DNA from: Sulfurimonas sp.
GTDB taxonomy: Bacteria > Campylobacterota > Campylobacteria > Campylobacterales > Sulfurimonadaceae
NCBI GenBank assembly: GCA_016744115.1
Contig: JADGEZ010000005.1
Span: 1 to 64,000, forward strand
Reading direction: 5' to 3'
DNA: 64,000 nt
Numbering within the stretch: the stretch's first letter is position 1; the number at the start of each line of letters is the position of its first letter. Of the stretch, positions 16,541 through 25,010 are shown one piece after another. Under the pieces are notes generated by a model. That model made no database searches, had not been told where the DNA came from, and was given only the letters and a program-made list of their open reading frames with translations. Made by a program: the position numbers and the translations under genes.

Positions 16541-17751
16541 TAGAAAGTTTCCTTTAGTTTGTTATATATAATTTTTGCCTCTGGTGAGAGTTCTTGTGAG
16601 TTTGGATTTTGAGTTCTTTGTTTAAAAGAATTTGAAGTGACGATTTTTTTTAATCTTGCTTTTGTTTTTGGGAAGTTCTTTAGTACATTAAGGGCAAAAA
16701 GTCTTAGTTTTGGACTTGTATTTATCTTAAAAATCAAATATTTTATACTTTTTTTGACTAGTTCTTTTAGGGAGATGAAGGAGAACGATTTAGCATATTT
16801 CACTAGCACTCTTAAGGGTTTTGTGATTTTAAATGAGTTGCTGTTGAGGAGTAAATGGTAGCTTGTATTTACTTCTTGGATTTGTGTATTTACTTGTTTG
16901 ACTTGTGTGTTTGCTTGTTTGACTTGTGTATTTGCCATTTCAACTTGCGTATTTGCTTGGTAAATAGCCTTATTAAACTTATTTTGAAGGTTTATTAACC
17001 TCTCTTCAAATTTTAGTACTAATTGATCTAGGGTTATTCCTATGTTTAGTGAAAAAGGCTCATCAAAGAGAGCTAAACTTTCATCTTTTGCTTGTTTTTG
17101 AGAGATGAGAGCGTAATCTGGACTTACAGATCCTATGATGTCCTTGATTGTCACATTTGTGGTGTCTAAGAGTTTTATGGATTCTTGGAGTCCTAAAGTT
17201 TTGCTTTTATAAAATCCATGGTGTTGAAGCAGGAACGATAAAAGTTCTGTAGGTATAGGTTTTGTATGCGTTGGATCAGTATAAAAGTTTTCTGTTGCAA
17301 CTTTAATGTTTTGTGCATTTGGTGTTTCTAATATCAGTAAACCTGCTGGTTTTAGAACTCTTACAGACTCTGAAACTAGAATATGTAAGTCTTCAAAAGA
17401 GATATGTTCTATGAGATGAAAAGCACTAATCACTTCTACGCTTTCATCTTCTTGAGCTTGCAAGTACTTTATAGCGTCTTGGCATAAAACACTTAAATTT
17501 AGTTTTGTGCAGGCTTCTAGCATATACTCATCAATATCTATGCCTATCCCCTCAAAAGAGTTCTCTTTGAGTAACTCTAACCACTCTCCTCTACCACAGC
17601 CTATATCTAAGGCCTTTGGCTTGGGATAAAGTTTTTTTAGGGGTTGTATAAACTGTACATAAATTTTTAGTCTATTTTTTATCTCTTGTCTACTGCCTCT
17701 ATGTTTATCTTCAAAAGCTCTGTAGAAGTTTTGTATTTTTTGATTTATCAT
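16540..17751 (-). CDS. SAM methyltransferase with coiled-coil heptad tail (WbdD-like chain terminator)
   Basis: Residues about 40-190 are a class I methyltransferase (ALDIGCGRGEWLELL, GIGIDIDEY, FHLIEHI). Residues 230-310 are a coiled coil that includes five exact heptads at 264-298 (YQANTQV, EMANTQV, KQANTQV, KQVNTQI, QEVNTSY). The C-terminus carries amphipathic basic helices (KLRLFALNVLKNFPKTKARL). In O8/O9a systems WbdD caps the growing chain and its coiled coil sets chain length; here the kinase domain of O9a WbdD is not visible, so a methyl cap alone is inferred. The stop overlaps the glycosyltransferase start (TAATG). The gene sits 36 bases after wzt. Confidence 0.8.
   Translation of the reverse strand: MINQKIQNFYRAFEDKHRGSRQEIKNRLKIYVQFIQPLKKLYPKPKALDIGCGRGEWLELLKENSFEGIGIDIDEYMLEACTKLNLSVLCQDAIKYLQAQEDESVEVISAFHLIEHISFEDLHILVSESVRVLKPAGLLILETPNAQNIKVATENFYTDPTHTKPIPTELLSFLLQHHGFYKSKTLGLQESIKLLDTTNVTIKDIIGSVSPDYALISQKQAKDESLALFDEPFSLNIGITLDQLVLKFEERLINLQNKFNKAIYQANTQVEMANTQVKQANTQVKQVNTQIQEVNTSYHLLLNSNSFKITKPLRVLVKYAKSFSFISLKELVKKSIKYLIFKINTSPKLRLFALNVLKNFPKTKARLKKIVTSNSFKQRTQNPNSQELSPEAKIIYNKLKETF
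16858..16962 (-). repeat. Five 21-base coding repeats (heptads)
   Basis: Five consecutive 21-base units encode the NTQV-type heptads of the methyltransferase tail. The middle units are nearly identical at the DNA level, for example GCAAATACACAAGTC and GCAAACACACAAGTC. Unit gain or loss would keep the frame. Confidence 0.85.
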
Positions 17752-17787
17752 GCTATGAAGTCATCATTAAAATATAATTTAGCTCTC

Positions 17788-19011
17788 TTAATCATCATCG
17801 TCCTTTTGAGTAAATGTTATAGTTGGGTTTAGTTTGCAGATCCCTAGAAAATTATTTCCTATTGTATCTAAAATTTCAAAAGATGTTGCATGATCTAGCC
17901 AGTGGGCACAATCTTGTAAATGTGTTTCATTTGAGTGGACGGCTGCTGTGATGGTGTATTTTCCCACTCCTATGTTTAGGGGAAGTGAAAAATTACATAT
18001 ATAATTTTTCTCTTTTTTTAAATCTATTTTCATATCATGATGAAATGTATTTGTTCCAAAAATATCTTGGGCAAACTTATCTCTTATCACAATGCCAACA
18101 GTCATGCACGAAATATCCTCAGTTGAATTTATATGAACCTGAATACTTACTGTGTCTCCGCTACTAATAAAGTTTGCATTTAGACTTTTAATCGCAACTT
18201 TTTCTATACGCACATCAAAAGTGCCAAAAGAACTCTTTTTTTCCTCTTTTATGAGCATTTTTTCTTCATCTTCATTTAAGGTGGCTATCAAAAAATTGTA
18301 GGTGTTGATTGTGTCTTCTGGCGTGCCTTGTTCTATCATTTTCCCATGATTTAGCAGTATGATTTTATCACAAAGTAATTTGAGTGAGCCTAAATCATGG
18401 GAGACATATATAATCGACATCTTATTTTTTTTTCTTTGTTTGAGTGCGTTTGTGCATTTTAAAGCAAAGTGTGCATCTCCTACGGATAAGGCTTCATCTA
18501 CTATTAGGATTTTTGGTTGTGAATATATGGCGATAGAAAAAGCCAACCTCATCTTCATGCCTGAGGAGTATGTACGGATAGGCTCATAGATATAATCCCC
18601 TAGTTCACTAAAGGAGATAATATCATCTAAGACCTTGTCAATCTCTTCTTTTTCCATCCCTATGAGAGTCCCGTTTAGAAAGATATTTTCATGTCCGTTG
18701 AGTTCATCATTGAATCCTGTTCCTAACTCTAGGAGGGCGGTAACTCTTCCATGTTTTATGATTTCGCCTGAACTTGGAGCGATAACACCTGCAATGATTT
18801 TTAAGATAGTTGATTTACCTGCTCCATTTACGCCTATGATTCCTAGGCTCTGACTCTCATATAAATCAAAAGAGATATTGTCATTTGACACAAACTCTCT
18901 ATGGTATGTTTTGTTTGTAAATAACTCTTTTAATCTGTCAATATTTGATTTATATATCTTGTAAATTTTTGTGATATTTTTGACTTCTAGGAGTTTATTT
19001 TGCTGTGACAT
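17788..19011 (-). CDS. wzt: Polysaccharide ABC transporter ATPase with Wzt C-terminal recognition domain
   Basis: Residues 1-245 form the ATPase: Walker A GVNGAGKST, signature YSSGMKMRLAF, Walker B ILIVDEAL and H-loop YVSHD. Residues about 262-407 form the beta-sandwich seen in O8/O9a Wzt proteins (FDVRIEKVAIKSLNANFISS ... GVGKYTITAAVHSNETHLQD), which binds the modified non-reducing end of the polymer. The length of 407 aa matches the two-domain form, not the short KpsT-like form. It pairs with the permease whose stop it overlaps by one base. The presence of this domain is the best evidence that the polymer is capped before export. Confidence 0.9.
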   Translation of the reverse strand: MSQQNKLLEVKNITKIYKIYKSNIDRLKELFTNKTYHREFVSNDNISFDLYESQSLGIIGVNGAGKSTILKIIAGVIAPSSGEIIKHGRVTALLELGTGFNDELNGHENIFLNGTLIGMEKEEIDKVLDDIISFSELGDYIYEPIRTYSSGMKMRLAFSIAIYSQPKILIVDEALSVGDAHFALKCTNALKQRKKNKMSIIYVSHDLGSLKLLCDKIILLNHGKMIEQGTPEDTINTYNFLIATLNEDEEKMLIKEEKKSSFGTFDVRIEKVAIKSLNANFISSGDTVSIQVHINSTEDISCMTVGIVIRDKFAQDIFGTNTFHHDMKIDLKKEKNYICNFSLPLNIGVGKYTITAAVHSNETHLQDCAHWLDHATSFEILDTIGNNFLGICKLNPTITFTQKDDDD

Positions 19012-19784
19012 TAGATAATATCCTTAATCGTGTTAATCATTTTCTTGTATAAGTATGCAGCTATTAGCAGGCTTGAAAATGATATAAGACTAATGATGAA
19101 AAGATTATACGCAGAGGGTGCTTTGGCAAATAAAAATATATCCTGATACAAGTGCATATAATGGTAAAGTGGGTTATATACCAAGACTAGAGGAAACTTG
19201 TCGGCTATCATCTCTTTCATATAGATAATGGGTGTCATCCAAAACCAAAGCTGCACTATGATGGGTACTGCTTCTTTTAAGTCTTTGAAAAATGGTACAA
19301 ATAAGGAGATTATAATTCCTAGGGAAAATGCGAAAATTGTTTGGAGTATCATGATGGGAATCATCCAAAGAAAAGTAAAGTTAACCGTGTAGTCAATGAG
19401 CAGTAAAAATACAACTCCTAAGGAGATAGAAAATAAAAAAAGTACAGTCTCTGTTATGAATATACTGAGATAAAAAACATAAACTGGGACACTTATCTTT
19501 TTTATAAGATGTGATTTTTCTGAGATAGCATTTGTTAGAAGTGATAAAAATTTACCAAAGGAGATCCACGCAAGAAGTCCTGGAACTATATAAATACTAT
19601 AGGCGTAAGTGTTGTCTATGATGTCTAGCTTCATCTTCATAAAATCTGAAAATATGACTGTATAAATAAATATCGTAATAATAGGCGAGAGGATATACCA
19701 TAACTGCCCTAGTCCTGTTCCTACATACCTTTGCTTAAAATCTCTTTTTGCGAAAGAAAATGCTAATAAAATATTGTGTTTCAA
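19011..19784 (-). CDS. wzm: Polysaccharide ABC transporter permease
   Basis: This 257-aa ABC-2 type permease has six predicted membrane spans and the family's amphipathic N-terminus (FAKRDFKQRYVGTGLGQLWY). It forms the inner-membrane channel for undecaprenol-linked polysaccharide with the Wzt ATPase. Its start codon is TTG (19784-19782), directly after the TAA of manC, with AAGG eight bases upstream. The gene overlaps wzt by one base (TAATG), so translation is probably coupled. Confidence 0.9.
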   Translation of the reverse strand: MKHNILLAFSFAKRDFKQRYVGTGLGQLWYILSPIITIFIYTVIFSDFMKMKLDIIDNTYAYSIYIVPGLLAWISFGKFLSLLTNAISEKSHLIKKISVPVYVFYLSIFITETVLFLFSISLGVVFLLLIDYTVNFTFLWMIPIMILQTIFAFSLGIIISLFVPFFKDLKEAVPIIVQLWFWMTPIIYMKEMIADKFPLVLVYNPLYHYMHLYQDIFLFAKAPSAYNLFIISLISFSSLLIAAYLYKKMINTIKDII

Positions 19785-21161
19785 TTAAGACCTTTTAAAA
19801 TCGTCTTCAACACGAATAATATCATCTTCGCCTAGATAATCCCCTATCTGAGCTTCTATTACAATGACTGGAACTTTACCATCATTTGCTAGTCTATGTA
19901 ACTCACCCATTTTTATGTATGTAGATTCATTGGCTCTTAGTGTAAATACTTTATCATCTACGGTGACGGTTGCGGTGCCACTTACTATAGTCCAATGCTC
20001 ATTTCTGTGCATGTGTTTTTGAAGTGATAATCGTTTGCCTACTTGAACTTCTATGCGTTTTATTTTATACTTTGGGGTATCTTCTAGTATAGTATATGTT
20101 CCCCATGGGCGATGCACCGTTAGGTGGATGTTATGGAGTTGGGTGGTTTTTTTCACCTCTTGGAGTACTTGTTTTAGTTTATGTGAAGATCCTTTTTTTG
20201 AGACTAAAAGTGCGTCCCCTGTATCTACAATAATCAAATCATCTATATCAACTGTCACTATGGTTCGCTCATCTCCATATATAAGATTGTTTTTACTTTC
20301 TATAGAGATATGGTTTTTGTTTATGGTGTTGTTATTTTCATCTTTTGGAAGCTCTTCATATAAGGCATCAAAACTTCCTAAGTCTGACCATTGTATATTT
20401 GAAGCGATAACTTTTACTTTTGAAGATTTTTCCATCACAGCATAATCAATAGAATCTTCGGGGATATTTTGCATATCTTGATCTTTGATTCTTCGTACAT
20501 CTCCTTGTGAAGCATTTTTAAAAGCCTCTAGGGAGCTTTCATAGATTTTTGGAGAATATTTTTTGATCTCTTCTAAAAAGACCCCTGCTTTGAAACAGAA
20601 CATTCCACTATTCCAATAATAATTTCCCTCATTTAAATACTCTGTAGCCTTCTTAATACTTGGTTTTTCATGGAAGGCTTTTACATCTTCTTTGTTAGTA
20701 GTGTCGGCTTCTATATAACCAAACCCTACTTCTGCAAATGTTGGCGTAATTCCAAATGTTACGAGCTTATCTTCTTGGGCCAATATATCTGCTCTTTTCA
20801 ACACTTTTTGATACTCTATTTCATCTTTTATGAGGTGATCACTTGGTGTTACTAGGACAATGGTATTTGGATCTAGTCCTAAGCAAGCTAAGGCTATGGC
20901 TGGGGCTGTATTTCTTCCATGTGGTTCTAGTAAGTATTTAGAATTTTGCTTGTTTAACTCTTCTAGTTGATCTAGGGCTAGGAAATACTGTTGGGTATTT
21001 GATACTATAAGTTCGGAATTACAAAACTTTGAATTTCTCTCAACTGTGAGTTGAAAAAGTGATTTATCATTAAAAATCTTTACGAACTGTTTTGGCATTA
21101 AGCTTCTACTTATCGGCCAAAGTCTTGTTCCATTACCGCCACATAAAATAATATTTGTCAT
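19785..21161 (-). CDS. manC: Mannose-1-phosphate guanylyltransferase / mannose-6-phosphate isomerase
   Basis: This 458-aa type II bifunctional enzyme matches the usual ManC/AlgA length. The nucleotidyltransferase part has GGNGTRLWPISRSLMPKQF, EPHGRNTAPAIALA and TPSDHLI. The C-terminal cupin isomerase part has RPWGTYTILED, KHMHRNEHW and IVSGTATVTVDD. It makes GDP-mannose from mannose 6-phosphate (with a phosphomannomutase not seen here). As first gene of the operon it strongly suggests a mannose-derived polymer, although GDP-mannose also feeds fucose, rhamnose and perosamine sugars. AGGA stands upstream of the ATG. Confidence 0.93.
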   Translation of the reverse strand: MTNIILCGGNGTRLWPISRSLMPKQFVKIFNDKSLFQLTVERNSKFCNSELIVSNTQQYFLALDQLEELNKQNSKYLLEPHGRNTAPAIALACLGLDPNTIVLVTPSDHLIKDEIEYQKVLKRADILAQEDKLVTFGITPTFAEVGFGYIEADTTNKEDVKAFHEKPSIKKATEYLNEGNYYWNSGMFCFKAGVFLEEIKKYSPKIYESSLEAFKNASQGDVRRIKDQDMQNIPEDSIDYAVMEKSSKVKVIASNIQWSDLGSFDALYEELPKDENNNTINKNHISIESKNNLIYGDERTIVTVDIDDLIIVDTGDALLVSKKGSSHKLKQVLQEVKKTTQLHNIHLTVHRPWGTYTILEDTPKYKIKRIEVQVGKRLSLQKHMHRNEHWTIVSGTATVTVDDKVFTLRANESTYIKMGELHRLANDGKVPVIVIEAQIGDYLGEDDIIRVEDDFKRS

Positions 21162-21220
21162 TTTGGTTCCTGTTAAAATTTTGCAATAAATTTATTTGAT
21201 AGCATGTTATCTAAATTGCT

Positions 21221-21226
21221 ATTATA
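21221..21226 (-). promoter_or_regulatory. Predicted -10 box of the polysaccharide operon
   Basis: The minus strand reads GCATCATATAATAGC, a perfect TATAAT about 60 bases before manC, sharing ATCATATAAT with the promoter of the DUF4214 gene. No clear -35 is seen. Confidence 0.5.
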
Positions 21227-21251
21227 TGATGCTAAAATGAGGGGAAAACTC

Positions 21252-21361
21252 CTGTCATTTTCAGCTTGACTGGGAATCTAAGGACTAGACCCTGAATCAA
21301 GTTCAGGGTGACGACAATCAAGTTCAGGGTGACGACAATCAAGTTCAGGGTGACGACAATC
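21252..21361. repeat. Type-a and type-c hairpins followed by three tandem half-units
   Basis: About 21253-21280 is a type-a variant (ATTTTCAG arm). About 21286-21312 is a type-c hairpin (ACCCTGAA-TCAAG-TTCAGGGT). Then the 21-base half-unit CAATCAAGTTCAGGGTGACG (plus A) is repeated in tandem up to the ribosome binding site of the next gene. Confidence 0.8.
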
Positions 21362-21376
21362 ACGTAGAGGTGAATT

Positions 21377-22327
21377 ATGAATAATATAGCTATAGTATGT
21401 TCAGGTGGTGATGTTTCTGGGATGAACCCTGCTTTAAAACATTTTGTAGAATACGCTTTAGATAATGGCTTAAATCCTTACTTTATTTATGATGGATATG
21501 AGGGTCTTATTGATGCTAGTATTATAAAAGTTGATTATTCTTATGTATCTGGGATTATTACTCGTGGTGGGACTATTATTGGGAGTTCTCGGAGTGGGAG
21601 ATTTATGCATAAAAAGTATAGAAAAATCGCAAAAAATAATCTTGATCTTTTAAATATCACTATGCTTGTTGTCTTGGGTGGTGATGGTTCTTTTAGGGGA
21701 CTAGATGTTTTTTATAAAGAACATGGGATTAAGTTTTGTGCTATTCCTTCTACTATAGACAATGATATATATGCAACAGACTACTGTTTAGGGGTTGATA
21801 GTGCCTTAAATATCATCAAAACTTCCATAGACGCTATAAGAGATACTGCTTCTTCTTTTAAACATGCTTTTGTGATAGAGACTATGGGAAGAGACTGCGG
21901 CTATTTGGCTCTTGTTTCGCACTTAACATCTGGTTCTGAGCTTTGTTTAATCCCTGAGAGGGAGTATGATTTAAAAGACTATGAAGAAAAATTTAAAAAA
22001 CAGATGCTAGAGGGAAGACGCTACTTTATAGCTATAGTGAGTGAGGGAATAAAACAAAACACCAATGAAATAGCTCAATGGTTTGAAAAAAAAATAGGAA
22101 TACAAACTCGTGTGAGCGTCCTAGGACATGTGCAAAGAGGTGGTAATCCTAGTATATATGATAGACTTATGGCGTATAGGTTTGTCACTCATGCTGTGGA
22201 TGCCCTAATTCAAGGCAAAGAAGAGTCTGTTGTTTGTTATGTCAAGAGTGGATTTTGTCTTAAAAGTATTGAAGAAGTTGTAGGGAAGAAGAGTTTAGAT
22301 GAGGATTTGTTAAGATTTTTGAAATAA
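21377..22327 (+). CDS. pfkA: ATP-type 6-phosphofructokinase
   Basis: This 316-aa protein is the usual length of bacterial ATP-dependent phosphofructokinase. It phosphorylates fructose 6-phosphate. Motifs are SGGDVSGMN (phosphate loop), GGDGS (near 101, the Gly form typical of ATP rather than pyrophosphate enzymes), PSTIDND (near 124, catalytic Asp), ETMGRDCGYLA, and LGHVQRGG. In the PSTIDND motif Ser replaces the Gly normally found in ATP enzymes (PGTIDND) and the Lys of pyrophosphate enzymes. AGAGG precedes the ATG. The upstream DNA is repeat-derived, so the promoter is unclear. Confidence 0.88.
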   Translation: MNNIAIVCSGGDVSGMNPALKHFVEYALDNGLNPYFIYDGYEGLIDASIIKVDYSYVSGIITRGGTIIGSSRSGRFMHKKYRKIAKNNLDLLNITMLVVLGGDGSFRGLDVFYKEHGIKFCAIPSTIDNDIYATDYCLGVDSALNIIKTSIDAIRDTASSFKHAFVIETMGRDCGYLALVSHLTSGSELCLIPEREYDLKDYEEKFKKQMLEGRRYFIAIVSEGIKQNTNEIAQWFEKKIGIQTRVSVLGHVQRGGNPSIYDRLMAYRFVTHAVDALIQGKEESVVCYVKSGFCLKSIEEVVGKKSLDEDLLRFLK

Positions 22328-22401
22328 TTTAATAATTTTATGATAGTATTAGATAAAATTATGCTAAGTATCAGATGGTGCTTAGATTTCAGGAGAATAA
22401 A

Positions 22402-23004
22402 TTGAGAAAAAATATTGTGTTATTGGTAGCGAGTTTTATGCTTGCGTTTGGTATGAGTGCTTGTACTGAGATGAAAATGGGGAAAAGTTTTGTTTTCTTT
22501 TCAGATGAAACAAAAGAAGCCTATGCAGGTATGATGGATATAGTAAGTTCTACAGGTGATCCAGCTCAAGCTATGATGAAAGAGTGGGAGATTTTAGATC
22601 CTGAATTAACAGAAGAAGAGATTTTTGACGAGATGAAAGATCTAGCAATAGAGTACAACATGAGATATGTTGGTGAAAAAAATATGTTCACTCTAACAGA
22701 GGCGGAAAACCCAACAGATGATAAGGTTGTTCATGCTAGGATTGGTGAGTTTTGTTCACTTATAATCGCTAAAAAGATGTTGAATCATTCTCGTTTTTAT
22801 GGTGGATTTATGCCTTGTCGTATTCTTTATGTTGAATATGGAAACGGAAAAAGATACCTAATCTCTATGGATATGGCGCTTGCAATATATGGCGGAACTG
22901 ATAAGAAAAAAATTAGTCCAGAACTTCTTGAAGATATGTTAGCCGTTAAAAAAGCTATGGAAGAGATTCCTGCAATAGCTGCAGGTTATGATATAGAAGA
23001 CTAA
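22402..23004 (+). CDS. Predicted lipoprotein, unknown function
   Basis: From TTG at 22402 the protein reads (M)RKNIVLLVASFMLAFGMSA then Cys, a clear lipoprotein signal with the modified cysteine near residue 21. The longer frame from ATG 22375 has no ribosome binding site and spoils the signal, whereas AGGAG stands seven bases before the TTG, so I chose the TTG. The mature part (about 180 aa) is acidic, with no domain I can name. It lies 75 bases after pfkA and converges on the PBP1A gene with only three bases between them. Confidence 0.7.
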   Translation: MRKNIVLLVASFMLAFGMSACTEMKMGKSFVFFSDETKEAYAGMMDIVSSTGDPAQAMMKEWEILDPELTEEEIFDEMKDLAIEYNMRYVGEKNMFTLTEAENPTDDKVVHARIGEFCSLIIAKKMLNHSRFYGGFMPCRILYVEYGNGKRYLISMDMALAIYGGTDKKKISPELLEDMLAVKKAMEEIPAIAAGYDIED

Positions 23005-23007
23005 ACA

Positions 23008-25008
23008 TTACCAAATAAGTTCCTCTTGAGGATCTACTTTTTGTTCTAGTCTAGGTGGTTTTGATATATCTGAAAAATATTCTTTTTTTCCAGATATATC
23101 CACTTCTATAATTCCCTCAGGTCTTTTGAACCTTCTTTGTATCTGTGGATAAAGTTTTAAGAGTTGGGTATAAAAATAGTTAAATGCCGGACCTGACACC
23201 CTCCCCCCTGTTTCTTTTTTGTGCATTGGGGTATTGTTATCATTTCCAAACCACACTACTGTCTCTATAGTTGGTGAATAACCTGCGAACCATCCGTCAA
23301 TATTGTCGTTTGTTGTGCCTGTCTTTCCCGCTATTTCTATCCCCTGCACTCTAGCTCTAATTCCAGTACCTCTATCAACTACACTTTTGAGTATGCTTGT
23401 CATCAAAAATGCTTGTTGTTCGTTTGTTATTTCTAAAAAACTTGGTGTAAACTCATGCAAAACTATATCTTTTTGATGCACACTATCAATGATATGCGTC
23501 TGAACTTGAATCCCTTTGTTTGCAAATGATGTATAGTATTTGGCTAAGGTATAAGGGGAGATTGTAAGTGTCCCTAAAGAGATAGACATATCTTGTGGTA
23601 CATTTTTAATCCCGAATTTTTTTAAACTTTGAAGCAGGTTTGAGAGTCCAATATCATCAACAAGGTTAATAGTCGCAAGATTACTAGAATGCACAAGGGC
23701 TTCTCTTAAAGATATAAGCCCTTTATAGTTTTTAGAATAGTTACGAGGTTGCCATTTCATCTCTTTTCCATTTTTTTCATACTTATATGTTTTTGCAATG
23801 TCTGTTAGTCTTGTAGCCCCTGAAAAACCTAAATCTAAGGCAACTTGATATATAAAAGGCTTAAAAGCACTCCCTGGTTGTCGTCTACCTTGTGTGCCTC
23901 TGTTAAAGGGGCTAATTTTATAATCATACGAGCCAACAAGAGCTAGTACATTTCCAGTACTTGCCTCTACACTTACTAAAGCTCCGTTTAAAAGTGAAGT
24001 ATTTGTATCTACATACTTAAACTCCCCTTTTGCTCTTTTTGCCCGAGAGATAGCCCTTTTTTTGTATCCCTCAATACGCTCTAATGACTTATCATAAGAA
24101 TATTTTACTGCCTTTCGGGCTACTTCTTGGAGGCGAATATCTATAGTTGTATAAACCTCATAGCCACCTGTTTTAAAGTCTTTAATTCCAAACTTTTTCA
24201 TTCTTCTTGAAACTTCATCTACTATAAAAGGAGCTTTATTTTGAGTCAGGGTTGTATCATATACTTTTGGAGTTTCGCTCACAGATTTTTCATAAGTTTG
24301 ATCGTCAATCCATCCAAGAACTTTCATTCTTTTTATAACACGGTTCGCTCTTCCCATGGAAATATCATAGTTTTTTGTAGGAGCATAAGTACTTGGTGCT
24401 TTTGGAAGTCCTACTAGAATTGCTATCTCTTTGAGTGTTAAATCATGAAGTTTTTTATGGAAATATCCATCTGCTGCGGTTTTAATGCCATAATAGCCAT
24501 GACCGAAATAAATTTCATTTAAGTATCTCTCTAAAATCTGTTCCTTGCTCAAAGCCTGTTCAAGTTTGATAGCATAAATAGCTTCTTTGATTTTACGAGA
24601 GAGTTTTTTTTCACGAGTAAGGAGCTTATTTTTTACCAGTTGTTGGGTGATTGTACTTGCACCTTGAACTGCTTTACCTGCTTTTATTACTTTTATGGCT
24701 GCACGAAAGATAGCGTCAATATTTACACCAGGATGCTCAAAAAATGTAGTATCTTCTATGGCAACTAAAGCTTCAATAGCACGAGGAGGTATCTCACTAA
24801 ATGATGCATAAAACCTATGTTTTTTATCGAAAATATTTGCTATTTTTTCACCATTTTTATCATAAATTCTACTACTAATGGGTGGATTATAGTCAACAAG
24901 AGAGGATATATCATAATCATACGATACATAATAGTATGTAAAAAGAGCAAATGGGGATAAAAATCCTAAGGCTAAAAGTGTTAAAAACATTTTTTTTATT
25001 ATTGACAT
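23008..25008 (-). CDS. mrcA: Penicillin-binding protein 1A, bifunctional transglycosylase/transpeptidase
   Basis: This 666-aa protein has an N-terminal anchor. The GT51 transglycosylase domain carries EDTTFFEHPG, QGASTITQQLVKN and RKIKEAIYAIKLE. The transpeptidase domain carries RRQPGSAFKP (active-site Ser near 377), HSSN and GKTGTTND. It polymerises and cross-links peptidoglycan on the periplasmic side. It is the last gene of a three-gene unit with a BioF-like enzyme and an ABC ATPase, separated by only two to four bases. Confidence 0.93.
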   Translation of the reverse strand: MSIIKKMFLTLLALGFLSPFALFTYYYVSYDYDISSLVDYNPPISSRIYDKNGEKIANIFDKKHRFYASFSEIPPRAIEALVAIEDTTFFEHPGVNIDAIFRAAIKVIKAGKAVQGASTITQQLVKNKLLTREKKLSRKIKEAIYAIKLEQALSKEQILERYLNEIYFGHGYYGIKTAADGYFHKKLHDLTLKEIAILVGLPKAPSTYAPTKNYDISMGRANRVIKRMKVLGWIDDQTYEKSVSETPKVYDTTLTQNKAPFIVDEVSRRMKKFGIKDFKTGGYEVYTTIDIRLQEVARKAVKYSYDKSLERIEGYKKRAISRAKRAKGEFKYVDTNTSLLNGALVSVEASTGNVLALVGSYDYKISPFNRGTQGRRQPGSAFKPFIYQVALDLGFSGATRLTDIAKTYKYEKNGKEMKWQPRNYSKNYKGLISLREALVHSSNLATINLVDDIGLSNLLQSLKKFGIKNVPQDMSISLGTLTISPYTLAKYYTSFANKGIQVQTHIIDSVHQKDIVLHEFTPSFLEITNEQQAFLMTSILKSVVDRGTGIRARVQGIEIAGKTGTTNDNIDGWFAGYSPTIETVVWFGNDNNTPMHKKETGGRVSGPAFNYFYTQLLKLYPQIQRRFKRPEGIIEVDISGKKEYFSDISKPPRLEQKVDPQEELIW

Positions 25009-25010
25009 TA

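Noticed and set aside
19174-19368. 64-aa minus-strand frame inside wzm
   Set aside because: It is an alternative frame of the permease gene without a start site of its own.
22375-22401. ATG 22375 as start of the lipoprotein
   Set aside because: There is no ribosome site and it puts ten charged residues before the lipoprotein signal; TTG 22402 has AGGAG at the right distance.
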